DNA of 64,000 nucleotides from NCBI RefSeq assembly GCF_047496725.1, contig NC_132973.1, positions 5,001-69,000 on the forward strand, in the 5' to 3' direction. The DNA comes from Anoplolepis gracilipes. Its lineage: Eukaryota > Arthropoda > Insecta > Hymenoptera > Formicidae. Shown here one piece after another: positions 49,444 through 60,400 of the stretch. The number at the start of each line of letters is the position of its first letter. The first letter of the stretch is position 1. The notes beneath the pieces were generated by a model, which saw only the letters and a program-made list of their open reading frames with translations, was not told where the DNA came from and ran no database searches. The translations under genes and the position numbers were made by a program.

Positions 49444-52400
49444 TGACGTCGGTTAAAAAGGCCTCCGTCGTTTTAGACCCCGCGCCACGTGGCCGTGGAA
49501 GGAGGGCTCCGACCGCGATCGATGGCGCATTGCCCACGGGCTCAGTTGCGCCCGGGGCAAGGGTGTCTCCTTTCACGTTAGGGTCCTTAGGGTCTAAGCG
49601 TGGCTTCCTTTGGAGCTTGGGGGAGTCGGAGCAACGCTCTTTGCCCCCCGCACCCTCCTCGTTTCCTTCCCTGACCGAGTCCGCGCGCCGCTTTCGACAC
49701 TCCGATGTGTCCATCGGCGCGGGCGCGGGCTCGGCTGGGGCCGTTTGGTTCGTTTGTGGGGTTTCCCCCACAACGACCTCCATCAGGGACGGAATTGGGT
49801 TCTTATCTTCGATTCCCCCTTTCTCCCCTCCTACCGACGGGGTGGGTTTTTTGGAAGGGGGAATCGACTTGGCCTTTTTTTTTGATTTTTTCGGGGGGTG
49901 GCAGTTTATACCCCCCATCCTGTGCCCCGCGGGTGCCCCCAGGTCAGCACAGAGTGCGCAGTGCACTCTTTGTTCCGTGCAAGAGTTGGCCTTGTGGCCC
50001 TCTGTACCGCAGCGGAAGCACGTGTTGGCGCAGGATCGATCGCTGCCGCACTGCTGCTGCACATGCCCCTCCTCCATGCATTTAAAGCATCGGAGGGGGA
50101 GCCGCGGCAACAGCTCGATGGGTAACCTGTACCATGATATCGGTACCTTGCCCATCTGTGCTAGTTTGTTGGCAGCGTCTATCGGACACTGCACCAACAC
50201 CGTGTTGAGGCCTGTGCGGGGGGCCTTCACGAACGTGCCCACCTTCACGTCCGAGAACCCGCACTTGCCCTCCCCGGAGATTGCGGCAACAATCTCCGCC
50301 CGGGTGACGGAGTCCTCCAGTCCCCGAATGCGGAGGTCGGCCATCTTCTGGGGACAGGTGACTCGCACCCCTTCGCTGTCCCCGGTCACCTCTCTGACCC
50401 GTTCGGCGAGTTGTCCCGCCTTGCGTGCCCTCTCCTCACCGGAGATCTCGAGGATTAAGGCTCCGGTGAGGCCTTTTCTTATTCTGAGGCTTCCCTCCTC
50501 GATCCCCAGTTGGTCCAGTTTGACCTCCTTCCTAATGGCGGCCATGTTTTCACCGTATTTCCCTTCTGGGCAGGTGATCATGACCGCCGAGGTTTTGGGG
50601 GCCTTCCTCTTACCGGGTTTCTCTCCTTTCGTTATCTGCCCCCGCTTCCGTTTGCCCTGTTCCCTGGGCGGTGACCGGGCCGCAGCAACGGGTGCAGCTT
50701 TGGAGGGGAGGGGAGTCTGTCCTGCTTTCCTCTTTCCCTTGCGCCCGACCACCACGCTCCACGGAGTTTCGGTGGTCGGAGAGGGGCCATATGTCCCGGA
50801 GTTTGTCGACTTCTTGTCGAAGGGCCCCGGGCCTAATGGTCCTCCGTCAGAGGATGGAGCCTTAGAGGGTTCCGCCTCCTGGCGAGATTTCCCTTTAGGT
50901 TTCTCGGGTAGGAAAGGGGGGGAAGAGGGAGAGGGAGAGATCTTGGTGTTAGCCCGGACCTGGCTCTCTCCCTTCTTTTTCCCCTTCTTAGCCGCTTTCT
51001 TCTTCTCTTGACCGCTTTTGGCTGGAGCGGTCACTTGTGACTTGGGCTGAGTTAACGAGGACTTCTCAGCCTCGGCCTCCTTTCCCCTTAGCGGTTGAGC
51101 CTGCACGTTCAGGGGAGCGGATTGGACCGCTTCCCCCTGTCCGTCCGTTGCTTCGAGGAATCGCAGCATCCTCTCCCTCAAGTCAACACCGATTTGTAGG
51201 TGTTGGTTGAGGGCTTCGTAAAGGACTGCGAATTCTCCCTGGGCTGGGGGGCGAGTAATTGGAGGAAGGGGTCGAGGGGATCCCCTCAAGAGAGGCCCCT
51301 GTGCCTCCGTCGCGCTCGCGGCCTGCGGTTCTACCTCCATGCCTGGGTCTCCAATCGGGCTTGGGGACACGCATGCCGGAGATAGTTTGCCCCTCCTCAA
51401 GGCGGTCTTCTTCGGGGAGACATTTTGTGGCGTCCTCAGCCTTAGAGAATGCCACTCCCCGCTGTCGGAATCTGACTCCCGGTCAGATTCGATGCGGTTC
51501 CGTCTTCTCAGGATCCTGCCTCCCTTCTCCTTTTCGCTCTTTGCGGCACTTCCCTCTTCGATCAGGCGGGTACTGAGCTGTTTCGTCAGCACCTCTACCT
51601 GATCGGCGAGCTCCGCCATCCGCTTCTTGAGCTCACTCGTCTCCTTCTCCTTCTCAGCTTTGAGGAGCTCCAATTGATGTCGAAGTTCCTCCGCTTCGAC
51701 GTTACTTGGTGAGGACGATACAGTCCTATCGTGAAGGACTGCTGTGGCCGCCATGATGGACGCCACAGCCTTCTTCATCTCGCCTTCTAGCGGGCCCTTG
51801 ATATTTTTCGATACCTGCAAGCTTTTAAAGATGGTCACGCAGTTATCGATCGTGTCGGACACCACAGCCGGTGTCGGAGAGTGGCGGAACATCTCCCTCG
51901 CCACCCTCTGATTGTCCCGGCATCTCTCCCAGGCCTGTCCATCGGGCATTGAGGCACCCAGGGCCCACTCCGTGTCCCCTCTCTCTCTGGCCTCTTCCCT
52001 CGCTCTGGCCCTTGCCTCCCTCTTCTCCCTGGTCCCTTCACCCGTGGTGATGGGCCTTCCTCTGCCTCTTTTGACGGGGGGGAGGTCCGACTGTTCGTCC
52101 TCCGAGCCGGCATAATACGAACCAGCGTGTGATCCTGCTTCGTACTCTTCCGGATCACCCGCCACGCTACTGGCGCGTGATCCCGCTGGGAACGCCGAGT
52201 CCTCATCACTGGGAGCGGGAGTTATACCTGTAGCGGTATGCTTGCTCCTTTTCCCGCTCGCTCGGCAGCTGTGACATACATGCCTTGCGCTATGAGGGCA
52301 CTTGCTTGTCTTTTTGGCCATTGGAAATTGGAGGTATCTCCTTTCCAAGGCCTCTTTCGCTGCCGTACCATCCTGAATGGCCGTGATGGTAAGCTTGCCG

Positions 52401-52717
52401 CCGGATGTCGACGGCCCTGGGTACGAAGGTATATCCTTCCCCACAGAGCCCTCGGGTTTTTTGGGGACCTTAAAGGTCTCCGTCGCTCGGTCCGCAGACA
52501 ATTCTGCGGTGGGTTCCGCCTTGGTCTTCTTACTTTTATTTTGAGAGATCATTGTTTTGAAAAATCCCGCTCCCCGCTGCGGCTCCGTCACCCAGGGTGT
52601 ACCCTCACCTGCCGCAGAGTGTCCCGAAACATGACCGGCAACACTCCACGACAGGGCCCCAAGTTCCCCCGGGGGGGTGACATACGACACGGGCCGGGGG
52701 ATATACATCCCCGGCAC
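49430..52717 (-). CDS. ORF1 Gag-like protein of element 7 (1095 aa)
   Basis: Intact subfamily C version. The start region reads MISQNKSKKTK at the internal Met candidate (52552 region). The second knuckle is CFRCGTEGHKANSC and the third ends HRMGGINC. It has EQGKRKRGQITKGEK where subfamily A has EQSKQRRGRIAGGEK. It differs from element 6 by SWYRLP for SWYKLP and by having the undamaged C-terminus, which ends in the 14-nt overlap with ORF2. Confidence 0.92.
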   Translation of the reverse strand: MPGMYIPRPVSYVTPPGELGALSWSVAGHVSGHSAAGEGTPWVTEPQRGAGFFKTMISQNKSKKTKAEPTAELSADRATETFKVPKKPEGSVGKDIPSYPGPSTSGGKLTITAIQDGTAAKEALERRYLQFPMAKKTSKCPHSARHVCHSCRASGKRSKHTATGITPAPSDEDSAFPAGSRASSVAGDPEEYEAGSHAGSYYAGSEDEQSDLPPVKRGRGRPITTGEGTREKREARARAREEARERGDTEWALGASMPDGQAWERCRDNQRVAREMFRHSPTPAVVSDTIDNCVTIFKSLQVSKNIKGPLEGEMKKAVASIMAATAVLHDRTVSSSPSNVEAEELRHQLELLKAEKEKETSELKKRMAELADQVEVLTKQLSTRLIEEGSAAKSEKEKGGRILRRRNRIESDRESDSDSGEWHSLRLRTPQNVSPKKTALRRGKLSPACVSPSPIGDPGMEVEPQAASATEAQGPLLRGSPRPLPPITRPPAQGEFAVLYEALNQHLQIGVDLRERMLRFLEATDGQGEAVQSAPLNVQAQPLRGKEAEAEKSSLTQPKSQVTAPAKSGQEKKKAAKKGKKKGESQVRANTKISPSPSSPPFLPEKPKGKSRQEAEPSKAPSSDGGPLGPGPFDKKSTNSGTYGPSPTTETPWSVVVGRKGKRKAGQTPLPSKAAPVAAARSPPREQGKRKRGQITKGEKPGKRKAPKTSAVMITCPEGKYGENMAAIRKEVKLDQLGIEEGSLRIRKGLTGALILEISGEERARKAGQLAERVREVTGDSEGVRVTCPQKMADLRIRGLEDSVTRAEIVAAISGEGKCGFSDVKVGTFVKAPRTGLNTVLVQCPIDAANKLAQMGKVPISWYRLPIELLPRLPLRCFKCMEEGHVQQQCGSDRSCANTCFRCGTEGHKANSCTEQRVHCALCADLGAPAGHRMGGINCHPPKKSKKKAKSIPPSKKPTPSVGGEKGGIEDKNPIPSLMEVVVGETPQTNQTAPAEPAPAPMDTSECRKRRADSVREGNEEGAGGKERCSDSPKLQRKPRLDPKDPNVKGDTLAPGATEPVGNAPSIAVGALLPRPRGAGSKTTEAFLTDVNEGS

Positions 52718-53662
52718 TGGTCCCCGGCCCCTTACTCACCCATGGAGGTTTTGACGCCTCCATGAGCTTTCGGGGGTTCCCGGCCTCCGACCTCCGGGAT
52801 ACCGCAGCGGGTGGTGCCACCCGGGGGGCCCCATGGACGGTTGGGACTGGGTCGCCGCTCCCCGGCCCAGTCTTCCCCGCCATGGCGACCAGCTTGCACG
52901 CGCCCTTGACGGAAGTTACCTCCCGCCAAAGGGCCCCGACGATGCACCGCTTCGGAAGGGAAACGGTCGCGATGCACCGTCGGGCTCCGTCCCGCCGTCG
53001 AACCCTGCCTCGGAATACGTCCGAGCGGCTCCGACGGCCGGGCCGACCCGGCGCCGTCGGGCTATGCCCGTGCGGCCCGCGCCGGCCCGCCTCCGCCTCC
53101 CCGACCCCGTCCTCGGAAAACGTCCGAGCGGCTCGGAAGAGGCCCGGCCCGATGGGTCCGGGAGTTCCGGAGATCCATCGGCCCGTCCGCTCCCCTCGCG
53201 GCGCGCACTCAGGGGCAGAACCCACTGAGCCGCCTGCACGCGAGATGGAGCCCCACGATTGTGGGACGCCGGCCCATGCCGGCACCCACATCCCCCCGAG
53301 GGACGCCGCGCGGCGGGAACACCCACACGCGCGGAAACCCTCATGTGCCAGGAGCACCCAGCGGTGTGTCACGGGCGGGGAGCAGTCCTCCCCCAACGGT
53401 GCCGTACCACCGGGCGATTGCACTCAGGGCCGCCTACCCCTACCAGCGATTGAGTCCGCGCTTTAAACCACCCCCAAGGGGGTGGGCGCAGTCCCTAAGG
53501 GAGTCGCTGGGCTCCCCTTGTACCCTTACTAAGGGTACGGTGCGCTCTTAGTTCCCCTTCCACCCCGGAGGTTCACCCAACTTGGCCGGAGCCGTGTGGA
53601 TGTTCCATGGGGTTTCAGGGTTAAGCCTCCTCACCACGACAAGGTGGCGCACGACGAGGAGG
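52718..53662 (-). other. 5' UTR of element 7
   Basis: By eye the same as that of element 6. It has no extension: the ribozyme end is followed by one G and then telomeric repeats. Confidence 0.8.
53540..53662 (-). ncRNA. HDV-like ribozyme, 5' end of element 7
   Basis: Sequence as in element 6. An additional G at 53663 separates the predicted cleavage end from ACCTAACC; it may be a non-templated base or a changed A of the telomeric unit. Confidence 0.85.
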
Positions 53663-53663
53663 G

Positions 53664-53756
53664 ACCTAACCTAACCTAACCTAACCTAACCTAACCTAAC
53701 CTAACCTAACCTAACCTAACCTAACCTAACCTAACCTAACCTAACCTAACCTAACC
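53664..53756. repeat. Telomeric (AACCT)n array, 93 bp
   Basis: About 19 units starting ACCTAACC, between element 7 and element 8. With the G at 53663 it is 94 bp, the same length as the previous array. Confidence 0.97.
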
Positions 53757-54232
53757 TTTTTTTTTTTTTTTTTTAACGTGAGGAAAATGCATTACGCATC
53801 CCCCCGGGATGTGGATGTCCGGGGGGTATGTGGGACTCTCCCTATTTAAGGGCATACCCACTAAAAACCTCACGAGTGGCATCTTTGGCGATTGTAGGGG
53901 AGGCTCCTGGAACTAGCGGTGCAATACTTCAGGAGCCTCCCCTCGCCACACTCCTTAACAGGAGTTCTTCCTGAGAGGGAGGGAAGAAAGGAACATATCC
54001 TAAACTCCCCTCCTCTCCAAATCGATCTTTTACTCTACGACGGGAGGGCCACTACCTCCTCCCGTCGAGTCTTCTATTCCCCCCGATGGGGGGTGGGGGG
54101 AAAGAGTCGAGGCTTTAGGGGTCTCGACCCTCATTTCATCTGAGGGGGGGTAAAAAGGGAGGGCAATAGAGAAGGGGAAGTAAGGGGGGGAAGGACGAGC
54201 AGAACCAGTCTGCTCCCTCCCCCCTCTTACTG
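53757..54232 (-). other. 3' UTR and 18-nt poly(A) of element 8
   Basis: Subfamily A form with AACGTGAGG at the tail junction and all hairpins. Confidence 0.9.
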
Positions 54233-57200
54233 TCATCTTGGCGGCGCTCCCGTGGGCGTCGACGGGTGCGCCGTCGCCGGTGGCGGCGGTGACGGCAGCG
54301 GGCGCGGTGGAAGTCGCACCAGCCGGACCGTCACCGGACGCAAGAGGGGCCCAGGTGGTGGGGGAGGTTGGGGTCTCCTGCCAGGAGCCCTTCCCCTCGC
54401 CCGTCCCGGTCTGCGCTCCCTCTCGGCGCTCTCCTTCTGAGCCATGACCGCCTCGCAAAAAACGGCCACGGCTCTCCAGTTGTCTTCGCTGCCGAGCATC
54501 TTTACGACGACGCTCGGCAGCGCCAAGTCGTTCCCGATAGTCCGGGTTAGGACATCGCGCTCGTCCCTCCAGGCTGGACATGCTTGGAGGGTGTGTTGCG
54601 CGGTGTCCTTCTCATTGCCGCAGTGGTGGCAGGCCTCGCTTGCCTCCCGTCCGATGCGGTGCAGGTACTCTCCGAAACACCCATGTCCGGAGAGCACCTG
54701 TGTCATTCGAAACGTACTGTTGCCCCACGCCCTGTTCAGCCACTCTTCCAGACAGGGCAGGACGGCCGATACAGTCCTCTCCCCAGATGTTGGGGGGCGC
54801 TCGCGCAGCGACGCGATCCATCGCTGCTCGAGGGACTTTTTCTCTTGGAGCTTCCAAGTGCCCAGTATCCTGGCCGGGATCTTGATGACTCCTCCCCTGC
54901 GTGCCGCGGATTTCCGTTCATACAGTCGACTGTATGAATCCGCGACCATATGCAGGGGGGGAAGTCCGGCCAGGATGGTGGCCGCCGCGTGCGACACCGT
55001 CCTATAGCCGCGGACGAGCCGAATGGCCAACCTGCGCTGGACGCGACGCATCGCGCCTTGTATGCGTCTGTTGGCCATCGCCTCGCCCGCCCACACCGGT
55101 GCTGCATACATTAATATGCTAAGGACGGTGTGCGCGTAGACGCGGCGCACCCGACCGTCCGGCCCTCCGAGATTCGGCAGCAAGCGGCTAATCGCTGCCG
55201 CCGCCTTCTCCGCTCTCGGGACCAGGCGGTCGAAGTGACCCGCGAAGCTCCATCGGCCGTCGATGTGGAGCCCCAGGTATTTAATCTGGGACCCCACTGG
55301 GACAACAGTACCGTCAACGTCGAGACGGGAGGTGGGGGGAGGCTCCCCAGCGGCCCTGCGGTCGTAGAAATAGACCGCCTCGGTCTTGCTGGGGGCCACC
55401 CTCAGGCCAGTCCGGCTTATGGCCCTCACGAGGCCTGCCACCCCTTCGTTAGCCCTGTTTAGGGCTTCCCCCCAGTCGTCCCCCTCGGCTACCAGCAGGG
55501 TATCGTCGGCATACCCGATGACCCGGCAGTCGAGGGGGAGGGCGGTATGAAGGACCCCGTCGTACCCGAGGTTCCACAGCAGCGGGCCCAGCACCGAGCC
55601 CTGCGGAACCCCGCAGTACACGCGACGGGTGTGACCCTGACCGTCTTGGTCCCTGTATTCGAGCCTACGGTGACTAAAGTAGGCTCGAATTCCCTTCACG
55701 AGGTAGTCGGGGACGCGGTGGGTGTTGAGCGCGTCCCCGATTGCCTTCCACGGGAGGGTGTTAAAGGCGTTGGACACGTCTAAAGCGACGGCCAACGCCA
55801 CCCTCCCGCGTTCCACGGCTGACTCCGTGAGTGCCCTGACGCGCAGTACGGCGTCCACCGTGGACCTGCCCTCACGGAAGCCGTATTGTTCCTCGTGAAG
55901 GGAAGGGACCTCGTCGCGCGCCAGATGCTGGACGAGTCGGCGAACGAGAATCCTCTCGTATATTTTACCGACCTCGTCCAGCAGGCAAATCGGCCGGTAC
56001 GCTGACGGGTCACCCTCCTTCTTACCGCCCTTGTGGAGAAGAACCAGCTTGGCTCTTCCCCACATTGGGGGGAATTCCTCCTCGGCGAGGCATCTATTTA
56101 AGATGCCTCGCAGCCACCCGGATAGGTTTGGCTCCTCCAGGACGAGCTTCCAGACGCGCCCTGGGATGCCGTCCGGGCCAGGGGCCTTGTTGTTCTTGAC
56201 CCCTCGAACGGCATCCCTCAACTCCTCCTCGGTGATTTCGAGATCCCTGGACCAGGCCTCGGCAGCGCCGGTGTTCGCGCTGCGCCAGTCGAGACCTCGA
56301 GGGTCGGGTTTGGTCGGGAACAAAGTCCCGACTATTTGGTCCAGGGATCCCGAGGGAAGGGTTTCCGTCACGGGGGGCGCCCAATGACGGAGTTTGTTCG
56401 TCACTATTTTGTACGGGCGCCCCCACGGGTCGGCGTCTAGGGACGCGATGAGCTCGTCCCACGATTTCGCCCTGGAGGAGCGAATGGCGGCACTCAGCGC
56501 CACTCGAGCGGACCGGTAGTCGCTGAGTGCCTCGGCTTTCCAGGCCTCGTCACCACGGCGCTGGGCGCGTTTAAGGGCCCTTCTGGCTGCGACGGAGGAG
56601 CGGCGAAGAGACGCGATCTCCTCCGTCCACCAATACGCAGCCCGACGCGAGTGGGGCCTGCTCTTGGGCATGGAGAAGTCGCACGCCTGTGTGACCGAGT
56701 CTACCAGGCGCGCGACATCCTCCTCCAGGCTCCCCACTCTCTCCTCTGGCGGATGGTGTTGCCAGAGGGTGGCCTGGACGGCCGCCATTAACCTATCCGG
56801 GTCTAACTTCCTCAGGTTCCATCGCGGCGGTGGCGCACCGCCGGTCGGGCTCCCGGGCTGGAGGGTGGTGCAACCGAACTCGATGTATCGGTGATCCGAT
56901 AGAGTTTCTTGGTCGACCACCCCCCACGACCAGTTTAGGCGTGCCGCGGAGGGGGTTATCATAGTGAGGTCCACTATGGACGCCCCCCGCAGCAGCCGGT
57001 CGCACGTAGGCTCGTTGCCGGTGTTAAGCAGGCATAGCCCGAGAGCCCCCATCCAATCCAGTAGGACCTCTCCCTTGGGGGTGGTGAGCCGGTCTCCCCA
57101 GGCTTGCGCTCTGGCGTTGAAGTCACCGGCCACCACCACCTCCTGGGGGAGCATGCTGCGTATGCAGTGCTCCAGCTCCCCCAGATACAGCTCGAATTGG

Positions 57201-57499
57201 GAGAGGCCCAAACTAGGCGGTGCGTAACACGCCACCACCGCGATGGATCCCCATTTTACCGCCACGTACCCCCTTCCTGCCTTGAGTAAGGAACAGGGGG
57301 GGTTGTGGCTGCCCGTACCGCGTACGATTGCGACCGTGCCAGAGCCGTCCACCCTCCAGTTGGGATGGTTTGATGGGGGTCGGTACGGCTCCGACACGAT
57401 CGCCAGTCCTATACCACGCTCGGCGATAGTCTGCAGGAGTAAGTCCTGCGCTCGCCGAGCGTGGTTGATATTCGCTTGCAGGAATTTAGGAATTCTCAT
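54233..57499 (-). CDS. ORF2 endonuclease-reverse transcriptase of element 8 (1088 aa)
   Basis: Intact; no difference from the element 2 protein was found by eye. All endonuclease, RT and CCHC landmarks are present. Start at the ATG overlapping ORF1. Confidence 0.94.
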   Translation of the reverse strand: MRIPKFLQANINHARRAQDLLLQTIAERGIGLAIVSEPYRPPSNHPNWRVDGSGTVAIVRGTGSHNPPCSLLKAGRGYVAVKWGSIAVVACYAPPSLGLSQFELYLGELEHCIRSMLPQEVVVAGDFNARAQAWGDRLTTPKGEVLLDWMGALGLCLLNTGNEPTCDRLLRGASIVDLTMITPSAARLNWSWGVVDQETLSDHRYIEFGCTTLQPGSPTGGAPPPRWNLRKLDPDRLMAAVQATLWQHHPPEERVGSLEEDVARLVDSVTQACDFSMPKSRPHSRRAAYWWTEEIASLRRSSVAARRALKRAQRRGDEAWKAEALSDYRSARVALSAAIRSSRAKSWDELIASLDADPWGRPYKIVTNKLRHWAPPVTETLPSGSLDQIVGTLFPTKPDPRGLDWRSANTGAAEAWSRDLEITEEELRDAVRGVKNNKAPGPDGIPGRVWKLVLEEPNLSGWLRGILNRCLAEEEFPPMWGRAKLVLLHKGGKKEGDPSAYRPICLLDEVGKIYERILVRRLVQHLARDEVPSLHEEQYGFREGRSTVDAVLRVRALTESAVERGRVALAVALDVSNAFNTLPWKAIGDALNTHRVPDYLVKGIRAYFSHRRLEYRDQDGQGHTRRVYCGVPQGSVLGPLLWNLGYDGVLHTALPLDCRVIGYADDTLLVAEGDDWGEALNRANEGVAGLVRAISRTGLRVAPSKTEAVYFYDRRAAGEPPPTSRLDVDGTVVPVGSQIKYLGLHIDGRWSFAGHFDRLVPRAEKAAAAISRLLPNLGGPDGRVRRVYAHTVLSILMYAAPVWAGEAMANRRIQGAMRRVQRRLAIRLVRGYRTVSHAAATILAGLPPLHMVADSYSRLYERKSAARRGGVIKIPARILGTWKLQEKKSLEQRWIASLRERPPTSGERTVSAVLPCLEEWLNRAWGNSTFRMTQVLSGHGCFGEYLHRIGREASEACHHCGNEKDTAQHTLQACPAWRDERDVLTRTIGNDLALPSVVVKMLGSEDNWRAVAVFCEAVMAQKESAERERRPGRARGRAPGRRPQPPPPPGPLLRPVTVRLVRLPPRPLPSPPPPATAHPSTPTGAPPR

Positions 57500-60400
57500 T
57501 GACGTCGGTTAAAGAGGCCTCCGTCATTTCAGTCACCCCTCCACAGGGCCTTGGGAGGGGGGCTCCGTCCGCGATCGATGGCGCATTGCCCACGGGCTCA
57601 ATTGCGTCCGGGGCAAAGGTGTCTTCTTTCGCGTTGCCACGCTTGGGGCCTAAGCGCGGCATCCTTTGGGGCCTGGGGGAGTCGGAGCAACGCTCTTTGC
57701 CCCCCGCACCCTCCTCGTTTCCTTCCCTGGCCGAGTCCGCGCGCCGCTTGCGACACTCCGACGTGTCCATCGGCGCGGGCGCGGGCTCGACTGGGGCCGT
57801 TTGGCTCGCTTGTGGGATTTCTCCCACAACGACCTCCATCAGGGACGGAATTGGGTTTTTCTTTTCGATTCCCCCCTTCACCCCTCCTACCGAAGGGGTG
57901 GGTTTTTTGGAGGGAGGAATCGGTTTGACCTTCCTGCTGGGCTTTTTCGGAGGGTGGCAATTCATGCCACCCATCCTGTGCCCCGCGGGTGCCCCAAGTT
58001 CGGCACAAAGTGCGCAGTGCACTTTCTGCTCGGAGCAGGATTGGGCCTTGTGGCCCTCTTTGCCGCAGCGGAAGCACATGTTGGTGCAGGTTCGATCGCT
58101 GCCGCACTGCTGCTGCACATGCCCCTCCTCCATGCATTTAAAGCATCGGAGGGGGAGCCGCGGCAACAGCTCGATGGGCAATTTGTACCATGATATCGGT
58201 ACCCTGCCCATCTGTGCTAGTTTGTTGGCAGCGTCTATCGGACACTGCACCAACACCGTGTTGAGGCCTGTGCGGGGGGCTTTCACGAACGTGCCCACCT
58301 TTACGTCCGAGAACCCGCACTTACCCTCCCCGGAGATTGCGGCAACAATCTCCGCCCGGGTGATGGAGTCCTCCAGTCCCCGAATGCGGAGGTCGGCCAT
58401 CTTCTGGGGACACGTGACTCGCACGCCTTCGTTGTCCCCGGTTACCTCTCTGACACGTTCGGCGAGTTGTCCCGCCTTGCGTGCCTTGTCCTCACCGGAG
58501 ATCTCAAGGATTAAGGCTCCGGTGAGACCTTTTCTTATTCTGAGGGTTCCCTCCTTGATCCCCAGTTGGTCCAGTTTGACCTCCTTCCTAATGGCGGCCA
58601 TGCTTTCACCGTATTTCCCCTCTGGGCAGGTGATCATGACCGCCGAGGTTTTGGGGACCTTCCTTTTCCCGGGTTTCTCTCCCCCCGCTATCCGCCCCCG
58701 TCTCTGCTTACTCTGTTCACTGGGCGGTGACCGGGCCGCAGCAACGGGTGCAGTTTTAGAGGGGAGGGGAGTCTGTCCTGCTTTCCTCTTTTCCTTACGT
58801 CCGACCACCACGCTCCACGGAGTTTCGGTGGTCGGAGAGGGGCCATATGTCCCGGGGTTTGTCGACTTCTTGTCGAAGGGCCCCGGGCCTAATGGTCCTC
58901 CGTCAGAGGATGGAGCCTTAGAGGGTTCCGCCTCCTGGCGAGATTTCCCTTTAGGTTTCTCGGGTAGGAAAGGGGGGGAAGAGGGAGAGGGAGAGATCCT
59001 GGTGTTAGCCCGGACCTGGCCCTCTCCCTTCTTTTTCCCCTTCTTAGCCGCTTTCTTCTTCTCTTGACCGCTTTTGGCTGGAGCGGTCACTTGTGACTTG
59101 GGCTGAGTTGGCGAGGACTTCTCAGCCTCGGCCTCCTTTCCCCTTAGCGGTTGAGCCTGCACGTTCAGGGGAGCGGATTGGACCGCTTTCCCCTGTCCGT
59201 CCGTTGCTTCGAGGAATCGCAGCATCCTCTCCCTCAAGTCAACACCGATTTGTAGGTGTTGGTTGAGGGCTTCGTAGAGGACCGCGAATTCTCCCTGGGC
59301 TGGGGGGCGAGTAATTGGAGGAAGGGGTCGAGGGGATCCCCTCAAGAGAGGCCCCTGTGCCTCCGTCGCGCTCGCGGCCTGCGGTTCTACCTCCATGCCT
59401 GGGTCTCCAATCGGGCTTGGGGACACGCATGCCGGAGATAGTTTGCCCCTCCTCAAGGCGGTCTTCTTCGGGGAGACATTTTGTGGCGTCCTCAGCCTTA
59501 GAGAATGCCACTCCCCGCTGTCGGAATCTGACTCCCGGTCAGATTCGATGCGGTTCCGTCTTCTCAGGATCCTGCCTCCCTTCTCCTTTTCGCTCTTTGC
59601 GGCACTTCCCTCTTCGATCAGGCGGGTACTGAGCTGTTTCGTCAGCACCTCTACCTGATCGGCGAGCTCCGCCATCCGCTTCTTGAGCTCACTCGTCTCC
59701 TTCTCCTTCTCAGCTTTGAGGAGCTCCAATTGATGTCGGAGTTCCTCCGCTTCGACGTTACTTGGTGAGGACGATACAGTCCTATCGTGAAGGACTGCTG
59801 TGGCCGCCATGATGGACGCCACAGCCTTCTTCATCTCGCCTTCTAGCGGGCCCTTGATATTTTTCGATACCTGCAAGCTTTTAAAGATGGTCACGCAGTT
59901 ATCGATCGTGTCGGACACCACAGCCGGTGTCGGAGAGTGGCGGAACATCTCCCTCGCCACCCTCTGATTGTCCCGGCATCTCTCCCAGGCCTGTCCATCG
60001 GGCATTGAGGCACCCAGGGCCCACTCCGTGTCCCCTCTCTCTCTGGCCTCTTCCCTCGCTCTGGCCTTTGCCTCCCTTTTCTCCTTCGTCCCTTCACCCG
60101 TTGTGATGGGCCTTCCTCTGCCTCTCTTGGCGGGGGCGAGGTCCGACTGTTCGTCCTCCGAGCCGGCAAAGTATGAACCAGCGTGTGATCCTGCTTCATA
60201 CTCGTCCGGATCACCCGCCACGCTACTGGCGCGTGATCCCGCTGGGAACGCCGAGTCCTCATCGCTAGGAGCGGGAGTTATACCTGTAGCGGTATGCTTG
60301 CTCCTTTTCCCGCTCGCTCGGCAGCTGTGGCATACATGCCTTGCGCTATGAGGGCACTTGCTTGTCTTCCTGGCCATTGGAAATTGGAGGTATCTCCTTT

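Larger units (their letters stand above)
45687..53662 (-). mobile_element. Element 7: intact full-length element, subfamily C
   Basis: This 7976-bp copy has a 30-nt poly(A) (45687-45716), the longest in the window. Both ORFs are open. It differs from element 6 by only a few bases, among them the base that restores ORF1. Confidence 0.95.

Noticed and set aside
37612..53662. Elements 6 and 7 as one tandem DNA duplication
   Set aside because: They have different poly(A) lengths and different 5' flanks (duplication with element 5 sequence versus extra G), and element 6 has its own target-site duplication, so separate insertions fit better despite near identity.
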